Program-made: the position numbers and the translations under genes | Shown here: in pieces, positions 25,300 to 34,150 of the stretch | Layout: each line of letters begins with the position of its first letter | Position numbering within the stretch: position 1 is the first letter of the stretch | IMG/VR virus record: IMGVR_UViG_3300008262_000102 | Location: 1 to 59,649 of that record | Source of the DNA: a virus | Length of the DNA stretch: 59,649 nt | Direction: 5' to 3' (one strand) | Notes under the pieces: model-generated | The model's database searches: none | What the model saw: only the letters and a program-made list of their open reading frames with translations | What the model was told of the DNA's origin: nothing

Positions 25300-25985
25300 T
25301 CTAATCTCTCAAATGCCCAAAGTCGTTCTTCGCACCACCAACACTTACCGCAGTGCCCCTGTAAAAAATTTCTATCTTCGCAACTTCTAGTTAACGGAAA
25401 CAACGAATCTAATAATCCGTGTTCTTGATATAGCGCAGCTATATTTTTTTTAGTTATGTTAAAAAAAGGTTTGTATTCTAAAAATTCATATTCAACGCTG
25501 TTTTCACTTTCTATAAAATATCTAACAGTGTCTTTGACTAAATGAGATCCTCTTTTTAATTCAACATCTTCTAGTATACCCCATTGAAAGTTTTCTTGTA
25601 CTTCTCTTGGAGGATTAGTTGTTATACCAGAAAACAATGCTTGAAACAAATCTTGTCTAATATTTTCTCGATTCATCCTAGCAAACATTGATAGATAGTC
25701 TTCGGCATACCATCCTGTTGCTGGTGCAGGATATACTATATGTTCACTGAATATATTTTCAGCATCTAATAATTCGATAATCTTATTTTTAACAGGTATT
25801 GATTCAAATATATTTGGTCTCTTTTGTACAGTTAACGGTTGTATTTTTACAGGTATATTTTGTGTTTTGATTTCTTTGGCCATCAGATAACACAACAGCG
25901 AACTGTCGGCGCCACCGCTCATCCATATTCCTATGGTTTTAATTTTATTGCCAGCGGGCGTTGTTAATGGTATATCTAACTTCAT
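25296..25985 (-). CDS. QueC-like N-type ATP pyrophosphatase (operon B)
   Basis: 229 residues. PP-loop MSGGADSS near residue 23-30, central ITTNPPREV (the 16086 protein has ITANPPADV at the same place) and the tail CGKCWWCEERLWAF. It is a clear paralogue of the 16086 protein. It overlaps the 2OG oxygenases on both sides by 4 bases. As in operon A it accompanies radical SAM genes, so ATP-dependent activation of the same kind of substrate is likely; this is inference. Confidence 0.8.
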   Translation of the reverse strand: MKLDIPLTTPAGNKIKTIGIWMSGGADSSLLCYLMAKEIKTQNIPVKIQPLTVQKRPNIFESIPVKNKIIELLDAENIFSEHIVYPAPATGWYAEDYLSMFARMNRENIRQDLFQALFSGITTNPPREVQENFQWGILEDVELKRGSHLVKDTVRYFIESENSVEYEFLEYKPFFNITKKNIAALYQEHGLLDSLFPLTRSCEDRNFLQGHCGKCWWCEERLWAFERLE

Positions 25986-26611
25986 ACTATTCTATACATA
26001 AGCCCTGCGTTCAGTCCTATTACCACTCTGGCTTCATCACTGGGATTCTTTTGTGTTTTGTGGTAGAGCCATCCGGGAAATAATACCAGTTTACCAGGCT
26101 TGGGTTCAACTATGTGATCAAAAAAGAATCTTCCTTGTTTGCTTTCGTCTGAATCATAATACGGCAGTCTACCTCTGATCATTTCGTTGGGATCCACTAA
26201 TACTAAACTGCCACGATCGGGAGAAGCATCTACATAAAACGAACCAGCTATTTCGTAGGGACTGTGATTGTGTTGAATAATGTTTCCGCCCTTGGGTGTT
26301 AGATTTGCCCACATGTGTACGATTTCAGGAGTGACAAATCTGCTGTAGTGCAACTCCTTCCAATAGGTTTCTACATGATGTTGAATCCAGTCTATCAATT
26401 CTTTGTGCTGCAATTTTTTATGTAGATCTCGATACATGCCTTCTTGTGTGCCCTCGAGACTATACGATTGATTAAACAGCCTATGCTTAGAATATAACTC
26501 TAAGTTTTGATTAAACAATGTCATGATGTCCGATAGCAGGACGTCCTTGATTACATCGTAATCTGGAAAATCAACTTCGTAAATTTGTACAGGAAATATA
26601 TTTTTTAACAT
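25982..26611 (-). CDS. 2OG-Fe(II) oxygenase, TIGR02466-like (operon B)
   Basis: 209 residues. The N-terminus MLKNIFPVQIYEVDF, then HMWANLTPKGGNIIQHNHSP, AGSFYVDASPDRGSLVLVDP and GKLVLFPGWLYHKTQKN...VVIGLN is the standard order of the phage-common putative 2OG-Fe(II) oxygenase family (2OG-FeII_Oxy_5). The first His/Asn-His group and the late H supply metal ligands. Paralogues occur at 29423, 32844 and 33533. Confidence 0.8.
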   Translation of the reverse strand: MLKNIFPVQIYEVDFPDYDVIKDVLLSDIMTLFNQNLELYSKHRLFNQSYSLEGTQEGMYRDLHKKLQHKELIDWIQHHVETYWKELHYSRFVTPEIVHMWANLTPKGGNIIQHNHSPYEIAGSFYVDASPDRGSLVLVDPNEMIRGRLPYYDSDESKQGRFFFDHIVEPKPGKLVLFPGWLYHKTQKNPSDEARVVIGLNAGLMYRIV

Positions 26612-27777
26612 TTGATCAAAGGAATAATAGATTTAGGTTTGGTTGTTTTCAACCAGTCTTCTTGAATAGTGAAATCGAATTCTGTAAATTCTTCCGGACC
26701 ATTCCAATGATGACTCCAATGGTCATGATTGAACGCCTCGTTGATTTTTCTATATCTGTATCGATCAGGAACGGTATCTTTAACCGGCATATTCATATTG
26801 GTATATGCATCTCTAGTAATTACCTGATGTACAAAATTTGTAATAGGACCATCGTAAAAATTGCACCAAGGCCCTGTTCGTAATTCTTCCATGTCTATAT
26901 TAGTAACATCTGGCCATTGTATTAATCGTAATTTTATATTTCCCCATTCCATCATAACATGATAGGGATTATCATCATACGTTCCGTATTGTACTTCGTC
27001 TCCTAACAGAGACTTCACTTTTTTAACAAGATTGCTCAGGTAACTGCGTTGCTTATCCAAGCTGCGTCCAATAAAACTTCCGCATCTTATTCTGTAGTGA
27101 CTAATTTTATCAGTGTTGATTGTCTGTATTTCTTTTAAAATATCTGATACATCTTCTAAACTTTCTATAGTGTATCCCACGTACCCGATCTCGTATCCGA
27201 CATCTAGCATGTTCTGTAAACCAGATAATTGTTTTTGATGTATAGTTTCGCCTTGGTAAGAATGATGATTCAACCCAAGACATAATTGTTTAAGACCTGC
27301 GTCATACGAATGTTGTGTAAATTCTTTATCTGCAAATTTAATGCCATTGGTTAATAGACTGAATTCTTCAAATCCTAAATCGTTGATACGGCTACACATC
27401 TCTATGAAATCTTTTCTAAGAGTGGCTTCAGCACCGGCAAACATAGGCATGCATTCTTTAGGGAAAGATTTTACTTGATCTACTATGAGATCTAGAGATC
27501 GATCTGTAACCTTGTTATCTGGTAAATGATAACAATGAGGGCAACTGAGTTGACATCGATCAGTGACTTCGAATATAACTTGATTGAACGTTGTAAAATC
27601 TTTTTTATGTTCAAGCCCGTAATAGAACTCAGGATCGATTTCTACAACACTGTCTATGACCCCGTGTTCCGGACAATTTTTCTTCATTAGAATTTGATTG
27701 TTATCTTCGTAGACAACAGCAGGTATGTGTCTGTAACAGTGGTCGCAGAGACTGATGGTTTTGTGTATGAGCAGCAT
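26605..27777 (-). CDS. Radical SAM enzyme with Tes-like N-terminal zinc-type domain (operon B, first gene)
   Basis: 390 residues. The N-terminus HKTISLCDHCYRHIPA followed by KKNCPEHG (Cys11, Cys14, Cys35, His38) is the small domain seen in tetraether-lipid-synthase-like and related MoaA-type radical SAM proteins. The cluster motif is CQLSCPHC (75, 79, 82), then FAGAEATLR where GGEP normally is. It opens a five-gene minus-strand operon with 7-, 4- and 4-base overlaps and a final 6-base gap. It has an AATAAATA late element and no Shine-Dalgarno. Lipid coupling is one known activity of the type; the substrate here is open. Confidence 0.78.
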   Translation of the reverse strand: MLLIHKTISLCDHCYRHIPAVVYEDNNQILMKKNCPEHGVIDSVVEIDPEFYYGLEHKKDFTTFNQVIFEVTDRCQLSCPHCYHLPDNKVTDRSLDLIVDQVKSFPKECMPMFAGAEATLRKDFIEMCSRINDLGFEEFSLLTNGIKFADKEFTQHSYDAGLKQLCLGLNHHSYQGETIHQKQLSGLQNMLDVGYEIGYVGYTIESLEDVSDILKEIQTINTDKISHYRIRCGSFIGRSLDKQRSYLSNLVKKVKSLLGDEVQYGTYDDNPYHVMMEWGNIKLRLIQWPDVTNIDMEELRTGPWCNFYDGPITNFVHQVITRDAYTNMNMPVKDTVPDRYRYRKINEAFNHDHWSHHWNGPEEFTEFDFTIQEDWLKTTKPKSIIPLIKC

Positions 27778-27785
27778 TTGTCAGA

Positions 27786-27793
27786 TATTTATT
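27786..27793 (-). promoter_or_regulatory. T4-type late promoter element (AATAAATA) for operon B
   Basis: AATAAATA on the minus strand, 8 bases before the ATG at 27777. It is divergent from the plus-strand TATAAATA at 27811, so both operons start from one 48-base gap. Confidence 0.55.
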
Positions 27794-27810
27794 AAAAGGT
27801 CAATGGGCCC

Positions 27811-27818
27811 TATAAATA
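27811..27818 (+). promoter_or_regulatory. T4-type late promoter (TATAAATA) for operon C
   Basis: Exact TATAAATA on the plus strand, 7 bases before the SDR ATG. A leader of about 2 bases is predicted. Confidence 0.65.
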
Positions 27819-27825
27819 TTCCATC

Positions 27826-28401
27826 ATGCGCAGCTTTAAAAAAGTAGCTATTACCGGACATACCAGCGGAATAGGTCTTAACCTATTTGAGGTATTCTCT
27901 TCCAATGGTCACGAAGTAACAGGATATAGTCGACGCACTGGGGCAGACATTGAGGATCCAGATGTACGTAAACGCATCATAGATGAAAATGCAGATTGCG
28001 ATATCTTTATCAATAATGCCTATTCCCCAAATGGACAAACCAAGCTGCTCGAAGAATTAATATCACATTGGGACAGTCAACCAAAAAAAATAATAAATGT
28101 CAGCAGTAAATTGAGTTTTTTCGAGCTAGGCAAAGTTAGTGTTCTTGATGACTATATCAAACAGAAATCACAACAGAATGAAATTATACAACAGCGATTC
28201 AGCACAGCATACCCTCAAATAATGAATGTGGTTATCGGGTTGGTTGATACTCCTATGTCTGCGGTATTTCAAAGCCCGAAACTGGATCCGCAAACTCTAT
28301 CGGAATTTATATATAAAATGTCCATGGTCGATGACTTGTACATACAACAAGTCATCGTCGACGTTCCTGGGTTAGATTGGAAGAATATAAAAGGCCCTTA
28401 A
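27826..28401 (+). CDS. Short-chain dehydrogenase/reductase (operon C, gene 1)
   Basis: 191 residues, short for the family. TGHTSGIGLNLF is the TGxxxGIG cofactor loop, FINNAY is the NNAG-like motif, VSSKLS carries the catalytic Ser and DDYIKQKS gives YxxxK. It should be an NAD(P)H oxidoreductase on an unknown carbonyl or alcohol. Related genes occur in marine T4-like phages. No Shine-Dalgarno is seen; the late promoter lies 7 bases upstream. Confidence 0.8.
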   Translation: MRSFKKVAITGHTSGIGLNLFEVFSSNGHEVTGYSRRTGADIEDPDVRKRIIDENADCDIFINNAYSPNGQTKLLEELISHWDSQPKKIINVSSKLSFFELGKVSVLDDYIKQKSQQNEIIQQRFSTAYPQIMNVVIGLVDTPMSAVFQSPKLDPQTLSEFIYKMSMVDDLYIQQVIVDVPGLDWKNIKGP

Positions 28402-28407
28402 CGCTCA

Positions 28408-28415
28408 CATAAATA
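28408..28415 (+). promoter_or_regulatory. Possible late promoter element (CATAAATA)
   Basis: CATAAATA on the plus strand, 20 bases before the preferred ATG of the cupin-like gene and 8 bases before an earlier in-frame ATG at 28424. Confidence 0.4.
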
Positions 28416-28435
28416 TGTACATTATGGAAAATACT

Positions 28436-28945
28436 ATGTGGGAAACGTTAGAAGAATTTGTCGAATGGTACAAAAAGGAAGGATTTCCAATCCGCCCTCC
28501 TTTTGAGGATCCTGTCTATGTCACAGACATCAGTTACAGCTATGTGCTTTTTAGACAAGGGCAGTACCAGGCCGAATTATATTTGGTGCGACCTAACACC
28601 AGCAGTCCTGATCACAATCATCCCGGTGTTGAAAACATTGTTATGATATGGGGTGGTGATATTCACACCAGACAAAACGGAAAACATCTAGATCTTACTA
28701 AAGAATATCAAACAGCATCAGAGACTGGTACTAACAGACTGTTTGGTGTGTGCGGAGAAAAATTAGATGATCGTGGTACTCATGCACTGATTGTTGGCGA
28801 TAAAGGCGGTGCGTTTCTAAGTTTAGAAAAATGGCCAGAAGGTGTAAAACCTAATAGTGTTACAATAAATTGGAGCGGTGATCCGGTAGATCCGGGTCAC
28901 TTAAAGATCATACAACCACTGGAAAAAACATATGAAATGGAATAA
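28436..28945 (+). CDS. Cupin-like protein, first of a tandem pair (operon C)
   Basis: 169 residues when started at MWETLEEFVEWYKKEG, the start that aligns with the downstream paralogue; ATGs at 28424 and 28415 are alternatives. Cupin motif 1 is seen as HNHPGVENIVMIWGGD, and a late Asp/Gly strand follows. A fixed block YQAELYLVRPN matches YQAELYLLAPN in the neighbour. Cupins bind metal or small ligands; function here is unknown. It overlaps the next gene by 14 bases. Confidence 0.6.
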   Translation: MWETLEEFVEWYKKEGFPIRPPFEDPVYVTDISYSYVLFRQGQYQAELYLVRPNTSSPDHNHPGVENIVMIWGGDIHTRQNGKHLDLTKEYQTASETGTNRLFGVCGEKLDDRGTHALIVGDKGGAFLSLEKWPEGVKPNSVTINWSGDPVDPGHLKIIQPLEKTYEME

Positions 28946-29423
28946 CTTAGACGAGTTTACTGCTTGGTATAAAGAAAACGGATATCCAATGAGACCGCCA
29001 ACTAAAGATCCCATCTATGTAACTGACCATACCTATAGTGCCATTGTTTTTCGAGAAGGAAGGTATCAGGCAGAATTATATCTGTTGGCACCAAATTGGG
29101 AAACACCGCAGCACGGACATCCCGGAGTTGATGCTAGAATAATTTTTTTAAACGGTACACTGTCGGGGTCATGTAACGGAGTTAGATTGTTAGATTCTAC
29201 ACCGATATGTGACGTGGCCAAAGAAGACGGGACCAATGTGTATATGGGAGCCGAACATCCGTTCAATGGCACTGATGTGCATTCGGTCTGGGCTGGTCAC
29301 AAGGGTGCTATGGTTATCATTACTCAGCATTGGGCAGAAGAATTAGAAATGACCAGTCAAAGCGTACACTACACCGGAGATGCAATTGGTCCTATACATG
29401 CCGACAGGCTGGGGCAAGTTTAA
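28932..29423 (+). CDS. Cupin-like protein, second of a tandem pair (operon C)
   Basis: 163 residues. MKWNNLDEFTAWYKENG, PPTKDPIYVTDHTYS and the metal-type motif HGHPGVDARIIFLNG mirror the upstream protein, so the genes are tandem duplicates. The stop TAA overlaps the ATG of the following oxygenase (TAATG). Confidence 0.6.
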   Translation: MKWNNLDEFTAWYKENGYPMRPPTKDPIYVTDHTYSAIVFREGRYQAELYLLAPNWETPQHGHPGVDARIIFLNGTLSGSCNGVRLLDSTPICDVAKEDGTNVYMGAEHPFNGTDVHSVWAGHKGAMVIITQHWAEELEMTSQSVHYTGDAIGPIHADRLGQV

Positions 29424-30067
29424 TGGCAGAAGTATTAGAAATATTTCCTACTACAATATACAAAGACTTTTATCCTGAATTTTATAAATTAAAAAACAAT
29501 TTATTTTCTAAACTGGAGAAAGTTTTTCAAGACACCGCAGACAATAACAATGCGTTCATGCGTGACGGAACACTTTGTAGTTACAATACCAATTCATACT
29601 TACACAAAGATTTTCCCGACGACACACAAGATGTAGTAAATTTTGTGGAACAGGCTGCAAAGCAATTTTGGAAAACCTGTAATTATCATGATGAATTAGA
29701 ACCGTATGTGTTTCAGGTCTGGGCTAACAGCACTCCTGAAGGTGGTTGGATTCATAGTCATTTGCACGGAAGCATGCCGTTCACTGCGGTGCTGTATGTC
29801 GATGCATCACCTGAACAAGGAAATTTAATTATAGAAAATCCCATGGATATGGTACTAATGACACAGCCTATCAGTCCAACGGTGAATTACCCCATGGTCA
29901 AAGAAATGCCTGTGCAATCAGGCGATCTAATTATGTTTCCTGGATATCTCAAACATAGTGTACGACCAAACACAATCGATAAGAACAGACTTATCTTAGG
30001 ATTCAATATAGGATGCAAAGGAAAATATTGGAACGGCCAATGGAATCACAGTCATGAAAAAAATTAA
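29423..30067 (+). CDS. 2OG-Fe(II) oxygenase, TIGR02466-like (operon C)
   Basis: 214 residues starting in the TAATG overlap. EIFPTTIYKDFY, FQVWANSTPEGGWIHSHLHG, AVLYVDASPEQGNLIIENP and GDLIMFPGYLKHSVRPN, LILGFNIG give the full family order. It is a paralogue of the genes at 25982, 32844 and 33533. A 14-base overlap couples it to the B12-type radical SAM gene that follows. Confidence 0.8.
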   Translation: MAEVLEIFPTTIYKDFYPEFYKLKNNLFSKLEKVFQDTADNNNAFMRDGTLCSYNTNSYLHKDFPDDTQDVVNFVEQAAKQFWKTCNYHDELEPYVFQVWANSTPEGGWIHSHLHGSMPFTAVLYVDASPEQGNLIIENPMDMVLMTQPISPTVNYPMVKEMPVQSGDLIMFPGYLKHSVRPNTIDKNRLILGFNIGCKGKYWNGQWNHSHEKN

Positions 30068-31814
30068 AGTTTTTAGTTCAAATTGTTTGAGCGTTTGGTC
30101 CCAGCAGGTGTGCTATGTCACACCTATTAATTGGATTTTAAAACTGCATCATGTGAAATTCTCTTTGTCCAAAAACGAATACACATGGACTGAGCCTTAT
30201 TTTTTAATAGGGCCTGAATACTATGATCTAGAAGCTGCATACAATATGGTAGTTGAAGAGAACATCGATATAGTTGTATTCAGCATTTATATTTGGAACA
30301 AATATGAATTTTTAAAAATGGCAAAGTTTTTCAAGGAAAGAAATCCTAACCTCATAATCATAGCAGGTGGCCCAGAATTAGATGCTCATAGAGATGTTGA
30401 TTTTTTTGTCAAGCATAGCTTTCTAGATTATGTGATTTACGGTGAAGGTGAGATTGCGTTTTCAAGACTGTTGGATCATATTGCCGGGCATGAAGTTGAA
30501 CTGCTTAATGTAGTGTCGGCAGAGGGCGGAGTGAGCAATCACGAACCGGTGAACAAAAAAGACGAAATATTGAAATACAGTATATACATGGAATTTGAAG
30601 AAGAGATTGCTGCTTTTTTTAATACTTTTGTTGAGAAGAAGATCTTTTACGCATTGGCTTGGGAAACTACTAAAGGCTGTCCATATCTTTGTACTTTCTG
30701 TGACTGGAGCTCTGGGCTGCATCATAAAGTTCGAATATGGGGCAAAGATGAATTGATTCCGCCATGGAAAAAAGAACTCGATATGTTCAGCAGATTAGGG
30801 GTGCCAAGCATATACTGGACCAACCCCAACGTAGGGCTGTCTCATCAAGACACAGAAATTGTAGATTACATTTGTGATTTAAAGCAGACTGGTAAACATA
30901 CACCTATCTTTATCAGCACACAGTTCTCTAAGACCAAAAAAGAACATTCATACGGACTGTTGGATAAGATGCTAACGTATCAAGTTACAGCAGGGTTGAA
31001 ATTTGATTTGCAAGATCTAGATCCGGTTGTGTTAGATCTCATAGACCGACCTGAAATAGAATGGAATTATCATAAGACTCTGATTAGAAAAATCTTAGAC
31101 AAGCATAGTAAAGTAAAAGTGTGGGGCGAAAGAACCAACCCAGTCTGGTGTAATTTTATTTGGGGTCTGCCAGGGCAAACATTGAATCACATGCGAAGAA
31201 ACATGATAGAAAGTGGTGAGCTAGGAATGTTCCCCACACATCACATATTTGAACTGTTGCCTAATTCTCCAGCGGCTGCTCCGGAATATCAAGCAAAGCA
31301 CGGCATGAAAATTAAAAAGATATATTTGAATGTAGCCGACGGAGTGAAAATGCATCCAGGACCGATCTCAAGTCATTGGGCTAATGCTGTTGTAGAGCAT
31401 AACACACTGCCCAACAGGGATTGGTTCACCGGAGTTTTTATTTTTAATTTGTACGGAGCTCTTACAGATTACAGTGGAGTTATGTCAGATAATAGGGACA
31501 CGGGCCTTGGCAAAGAAGGAATATATTTTGATAATACCTTGGATATTTTACAAGATATAATTGATGCCAGCTATCAACATTTTATGAACACAGATAGAAT
31601 AGAAATATTTCACGGAAATCAAGCCTACGGATTTCAAAACTGGGTAGAAGCAAGACGTGATGGGTTAGCAGCATTGTTCAGTGACGATTCAAATAAAAAG
31701 CAGGATCTTATAACCCTGCTGAATTACAGCATCGACGAACATTTTGAACATGTGCATCATACAAAATATGGGTTGACACCTGAAAATTTGCAGAATTTTA
31801 TCGCTGAAAAATAA
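30054..31814 (+). CDS. B12-binding-type radical SAM protein, BchE-like layout (operon C)
   Basis: 586 residues. An N-terminal Rossmann half (IDIVVFSIYIWN, IIIAGGPELD, DYVIYGEGE) is the layout of cobalamin-binding class B enzymes, though DxHxxG is not seen. The cluster motif is CPYLCTFC (209, 213, 216). The C-terminal 250 residues are unlike the 23254/45371 pair, so this is a separate subfamily. Substrate unknown. Confidence 0.82.
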   Translation: MKKIKVFSSNCLSVWSQQVCYVTPINWILKLHHVKFSLSKNEYTWTEPYFLIGPEYYDLEAAYNMVVEENIDIVVFSIYIWNKYEFLKMAKFFKERNPNLIIIAGGPELDAHRDVDFFVKHSFLDYVIYGEGEIAFSRLLDHIAGHEVELLNVVSAEGGVSNHEPVNKKDEILKYSIYMEFEEEIAAFFNTFVEKKIFYALAWETTKGCPYLCTFCDWSSGLHHKVRIWGKDELIPPWKKELDMFSRLGVPSIYWTNPNVGLSHQDTEIVDYICDLKQTGKHTPIFISTQFSKTKKEHSYGLLDKMLTYQVTAGLKFDLQDLDPVVLDLIDRPEIEWNYHKTLIRKILDKHSKVKVWGERTNPVWCNFIWGLPGQTLNHMRRNMIESGELGMFPTHHIFELLPNSPAAAPEYQAKHGMKIKKIYLNVADGVKMHPGPISSHWANAVVEHNTLPNRDWFTGVFIFNLYGALTDYSGVMSDNRDTGLGKEGIYFDNTLDILQDIIDASYQHFMNTDRIEIFHGNQAYGFQNWVEARRDGLAALFSDDSNKKQDLITLLNYSIDEHFEHVHHTKYGLTPENLQNFIAEK

Positions 31815-31822
31815 GATAAATA
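31815..31822 (+). promoter_or_regulatory. T4-type late promoter element (GATAAATA)
   Basis: GATAAATA starts one base after the radical SAM stop codon and lies 24 bases before the next ATG, which has AGGACT as Shine-Dalgarno. Confidence 0.5.
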
Positions 31823-31846
31823 AACAGAACGTGACAGGACTAAACT

Positions 31847-32656
31847 ATGCTTCCTTATCAAAGATCTTATTTTATATCAACATTAACCGAAAAGCTAAAG
31901 CATTGGTATAGTCCAGCGGCTAAGCAAGAATTTTATCCTAACATTGATATCAAGCCCGCATTTGGCATACAACTGCTAGAAAATGGGTATTATTATCTAA
32001 GTGATACATATGTGTCTTACAATGATCTGACTAATGGACTTATTGTAAGACTCAACAAACATTCCGATAACAGCAAGAACTGGGAATGTTTTACAGAATT
32101 AAGCAAAGCTGAAAATTTCAAAACTGATCTGCCTGTTTATAGAGATTTTGTTTCTACCGCTGATTTCGGAATTTACGAATATGCAGAAATAAAAAGTCCG
32201 CACAGCCAGTACGGTGAAAATCTCTATGATACCATATTCAACAATACCATAGAAACATTTGAGACTAACCCCGACGTTTACTTAGACAAGGATTGGAATC
32301 CTCCTCTGCAATCATCTGAAATACTTGAAAATACCAAAGCTATTTTAGAATCATACATAGAACCATTTCAGCAGCTGGTAGTAGCAATTGCTGAGATCGA
32401 CAACAAATACCAGTCTGGGTTTCCAGAGTTTGAATTGTCTATAGTCAAGTCATTATATAAAGACTCTGTGGGATTTTTTTGGTCTGACATTGATCAATTG
32501 TCGTGGAATGATAGAATGACTCAGACAGTGTTTATAGATCAAGCATTGAAAGATTTATGGATCATTAGTGCGTTTGTTAGGGACTGCGGTCTGTTAACTG
32601 ATGATATGTTAGCTGAAATTCATGAAAAAGCGAGGACCACATGGCTGATGATTTAA
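31847..32656 (+). CDS. Unknown protein (269 aa, operon C)
   Basis: I do not recognise it. The first half is beta-rich with many Tyr (FGIQLLENGYYYLSDTYVSY), the second helical and acidic (ILESYIEPFQQLVVAIAEID). It may be a helper for the preceding enzyme. It overlaps the next gene by 16 bases. Confidence 0.5.
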   Translation: MLPYQRSYFISTLTEKLKHWYSPAAKQEFYPNIDIKPAFGIQLLENGYYYLSDTYVSYNDLTNGLIVRLNKHSDNSKNWECFTELSKAENFKTDLPVYRDFVSTADFGIYEYAEIKSPHSQYGENLYDTIFNNTIETFETNPDVYLDKDWNPPLQSSEILENTKAILESYIEPFQQLVVAIAEIDNKYQSGFPEFELSIVKSLYKDSVGFFWSDIDQLSWNDRMTQTVFIDQALKDLWIISAFVRDCGLLTDDMLAEIHEKARTTWLMI

Positions 32657-32862
32657 ACAAATTTTATCTTAGAATCGAGGTCTATAATGGCGCACAAGAT
32701 AAGGTTTATAATACCGTGTGCCCAAGATCAATCATAGATAAATTTACACTTTATTTTGTAAACAATTACCCGAGAGATCATTATTTCAAGATGTATGATC
32801 TTGAAAATAATCTCAGATACGACAGCAGAATTCTAAAAGGTGATTACGCCCAATCGGTGTAA
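32641..32862 (+). CDS. Small unknown protein (73 aa, end of operon C)
   Basis: MADDLNKFYLRIEVYNGAQD, then VCPRSIIDKFTLYFVNNYP. A compact alpha/beta protein with no family recognised. Its 3-prime end overlaps by 19 bases the end of the oxygenase on the minus strand. Confidence 0.5.
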   Translation: MADDLNKFYLRIEVYNGAQDKVYNTVCPRSIIDKFTLYFVNNYPRDHYFKMYDLENNLRYDSRILKGDYAQSV

Positions 32863-33524
32863 TACACTTGTCCGTAGCAACCGTAATTAATTGCCATAAG
32901 CACACGTTCACTGTCGCTGGTGTTTGATCTACTGAAATGTTTCATCCATCCGGGAAACATCACCAATCTTCCATTTTTAACTTCGATCTCTTGATGGAAC
33001 CTTTTTGGTGTGCCTTTTACCTTGTTATACGGCGCTCTAGAAAGCACAAGTTCAGAAGGATCTTCTAAAACAAAATTACCTTTGTTTTCTGCATCAATAT
33101 AGAACGATGCAGCAATAGGAATTCCTGCATGATTGTGTGAGGCTGTAAACCCTCCTGGTGTTTGCCATACTCCCCACATCTGTAGTACATAGGGATGAAG
33201 AAGTTGATTATATGTCAGTTCATTCCAGTACTGCTTGCATTGCTCTCCTAACCAATCGTGCAATTTTCTCAGTGCTGGGTTTGATATGTTTTCCGGACTA
33301 TCTGGATTAGCAAAGTTTATAACATCATACATGATACCGTATTCTCCGCCGCGACACGGATGATCATGTACTTTGTCATAGGGATCGGTACCTGTAGTTT
33401 CTTTGGGATAATCTACTCCAAGAGTTTTTTTCACCTCTGCTTTGATCGAGTCTTTGATCTCATCGAAATTAGGATAATCCACAATGGCTACAGTGTGTGG
33501 AAATATTTGTTTATATTCTATCAT
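32844..33524 (-). CDS. 2OG-Fe(II) oxygenase, TIGR02466-like (operon D, last gene)
   Basis: 226 residues. YKQIFPHTVAIVDYPNF, LQMWGVWQTPGGFTASHNHA, ASFYIDAENKGNFVLEDP, GRLVMFPGWMKHFSRSN and VLMAINYG. Longer than its paralogues by an insert near residues 40-75 (TTGTDPYDKVHDHPCRGG). It follows the next oxygenase by 8 bases. Confidence 0.8.
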   Translation of the reverse strand: MIEYKQIFPHTVAIVDYPNFDEIKDSIKAEVKKTLGVDYPKETTGTDPYDKVHDHPCRGGEYGIMYDVINFANPDSPENISNPALRKLHDWLGEQCKQYWNELTYNQLLHPYVLQMWGVWQTPGGFTASHNHAGIPIAASFYIDAENKGNFVLEDPSELVLSRAPYNKVKGTPKRFHQEIEVKNGRLVMFPGWMKHFSRSNTSDSERVLMAINYGCYGQVYYTDWA

Positions 33525-33532
33525 TATTTTCC

Positions 33533-34150
33533 TTAATATGGTCGAGCTTTATATTGCCAAGATAATCCGAAGTTGAAACCAAATGCTATTCTGTTTGAAG
33601 TAGATTTATTGGATCTGACATGATGCATGAGGTAGCCCGGGAACATTACAATTTTACCTGCTTCGGCAGTGATCTCTTCTGAAAACACATACGGTTTCTT
33701 TTGCCAGTCATAGGGCATGCGCTCTCTACAAAAGTGTGTAGGATCTTCAAGATGTAAATTTCCTTTGTTAGGATCTGCATCAAGATAAAACACACCGCCT
33801 ATGGCAATCGGAGTATGATTATGTGCAGCTGTGAATCCGCCTGGCGGAACATCATTGGCCCATAGTTGCAAGGTGTACGGTTCTTCTTGACTTGTTAGAT
33901 TCATATGGTTCCAATAAATTTTGCCATGATGATCGATAAAATCTACAATGTCTTTAAATTCAGATTTCAAGTGTAAATTAGGCAGTGTCCTTCTAAAGAT
34001 GGGTTCGCCGTCTTTGTCGTAATAATCATTACCCGGTGCCGTGTTGCCTTCAAAACTTTCTAATGCCTTTTTTATAAAGGACTGTTGCACCTTATCAAAA
34101 TCTAGATAGTGGGCTTCGTAAATTACAGTAGGAAATATAGATCTAAACAT
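33533..34150 (-). CDS. 2OG-Fe(II) oxygenase, TIGR02466-like (operon D)
   Basis: 205 residues from MFRSIFPTVIYEAHY; this ATG overlaps the stop of the upstream methyltransferase by 8 bases and fits the family's usual start. LQLWANDVPPGGFTAAHNHT, GVFYLDADPNKGNLHLEDP and GKIVMFPGYLMHHVRSN complete the signature. Confidence 0.8.
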   Translation of the reverse strand: MFRSIFPTVIYEAHYLDFDKVQQSFIKKALESFEGNTAPGNDYYDKDGEPIFRRTLPNLHLKSEFKDIVDFIDHHGKIYWNHMNLTSQEEPYTLQLWANDVPPGGFTAAHNHTPIAIGGVFYLDADPNKGNLHLEDPTHFCRERMPYDWQKKPYVFSEEITAEAGKIVMFPGYLMHHVRSNKSTSNRIAFGFNFGLSWQYKARPY

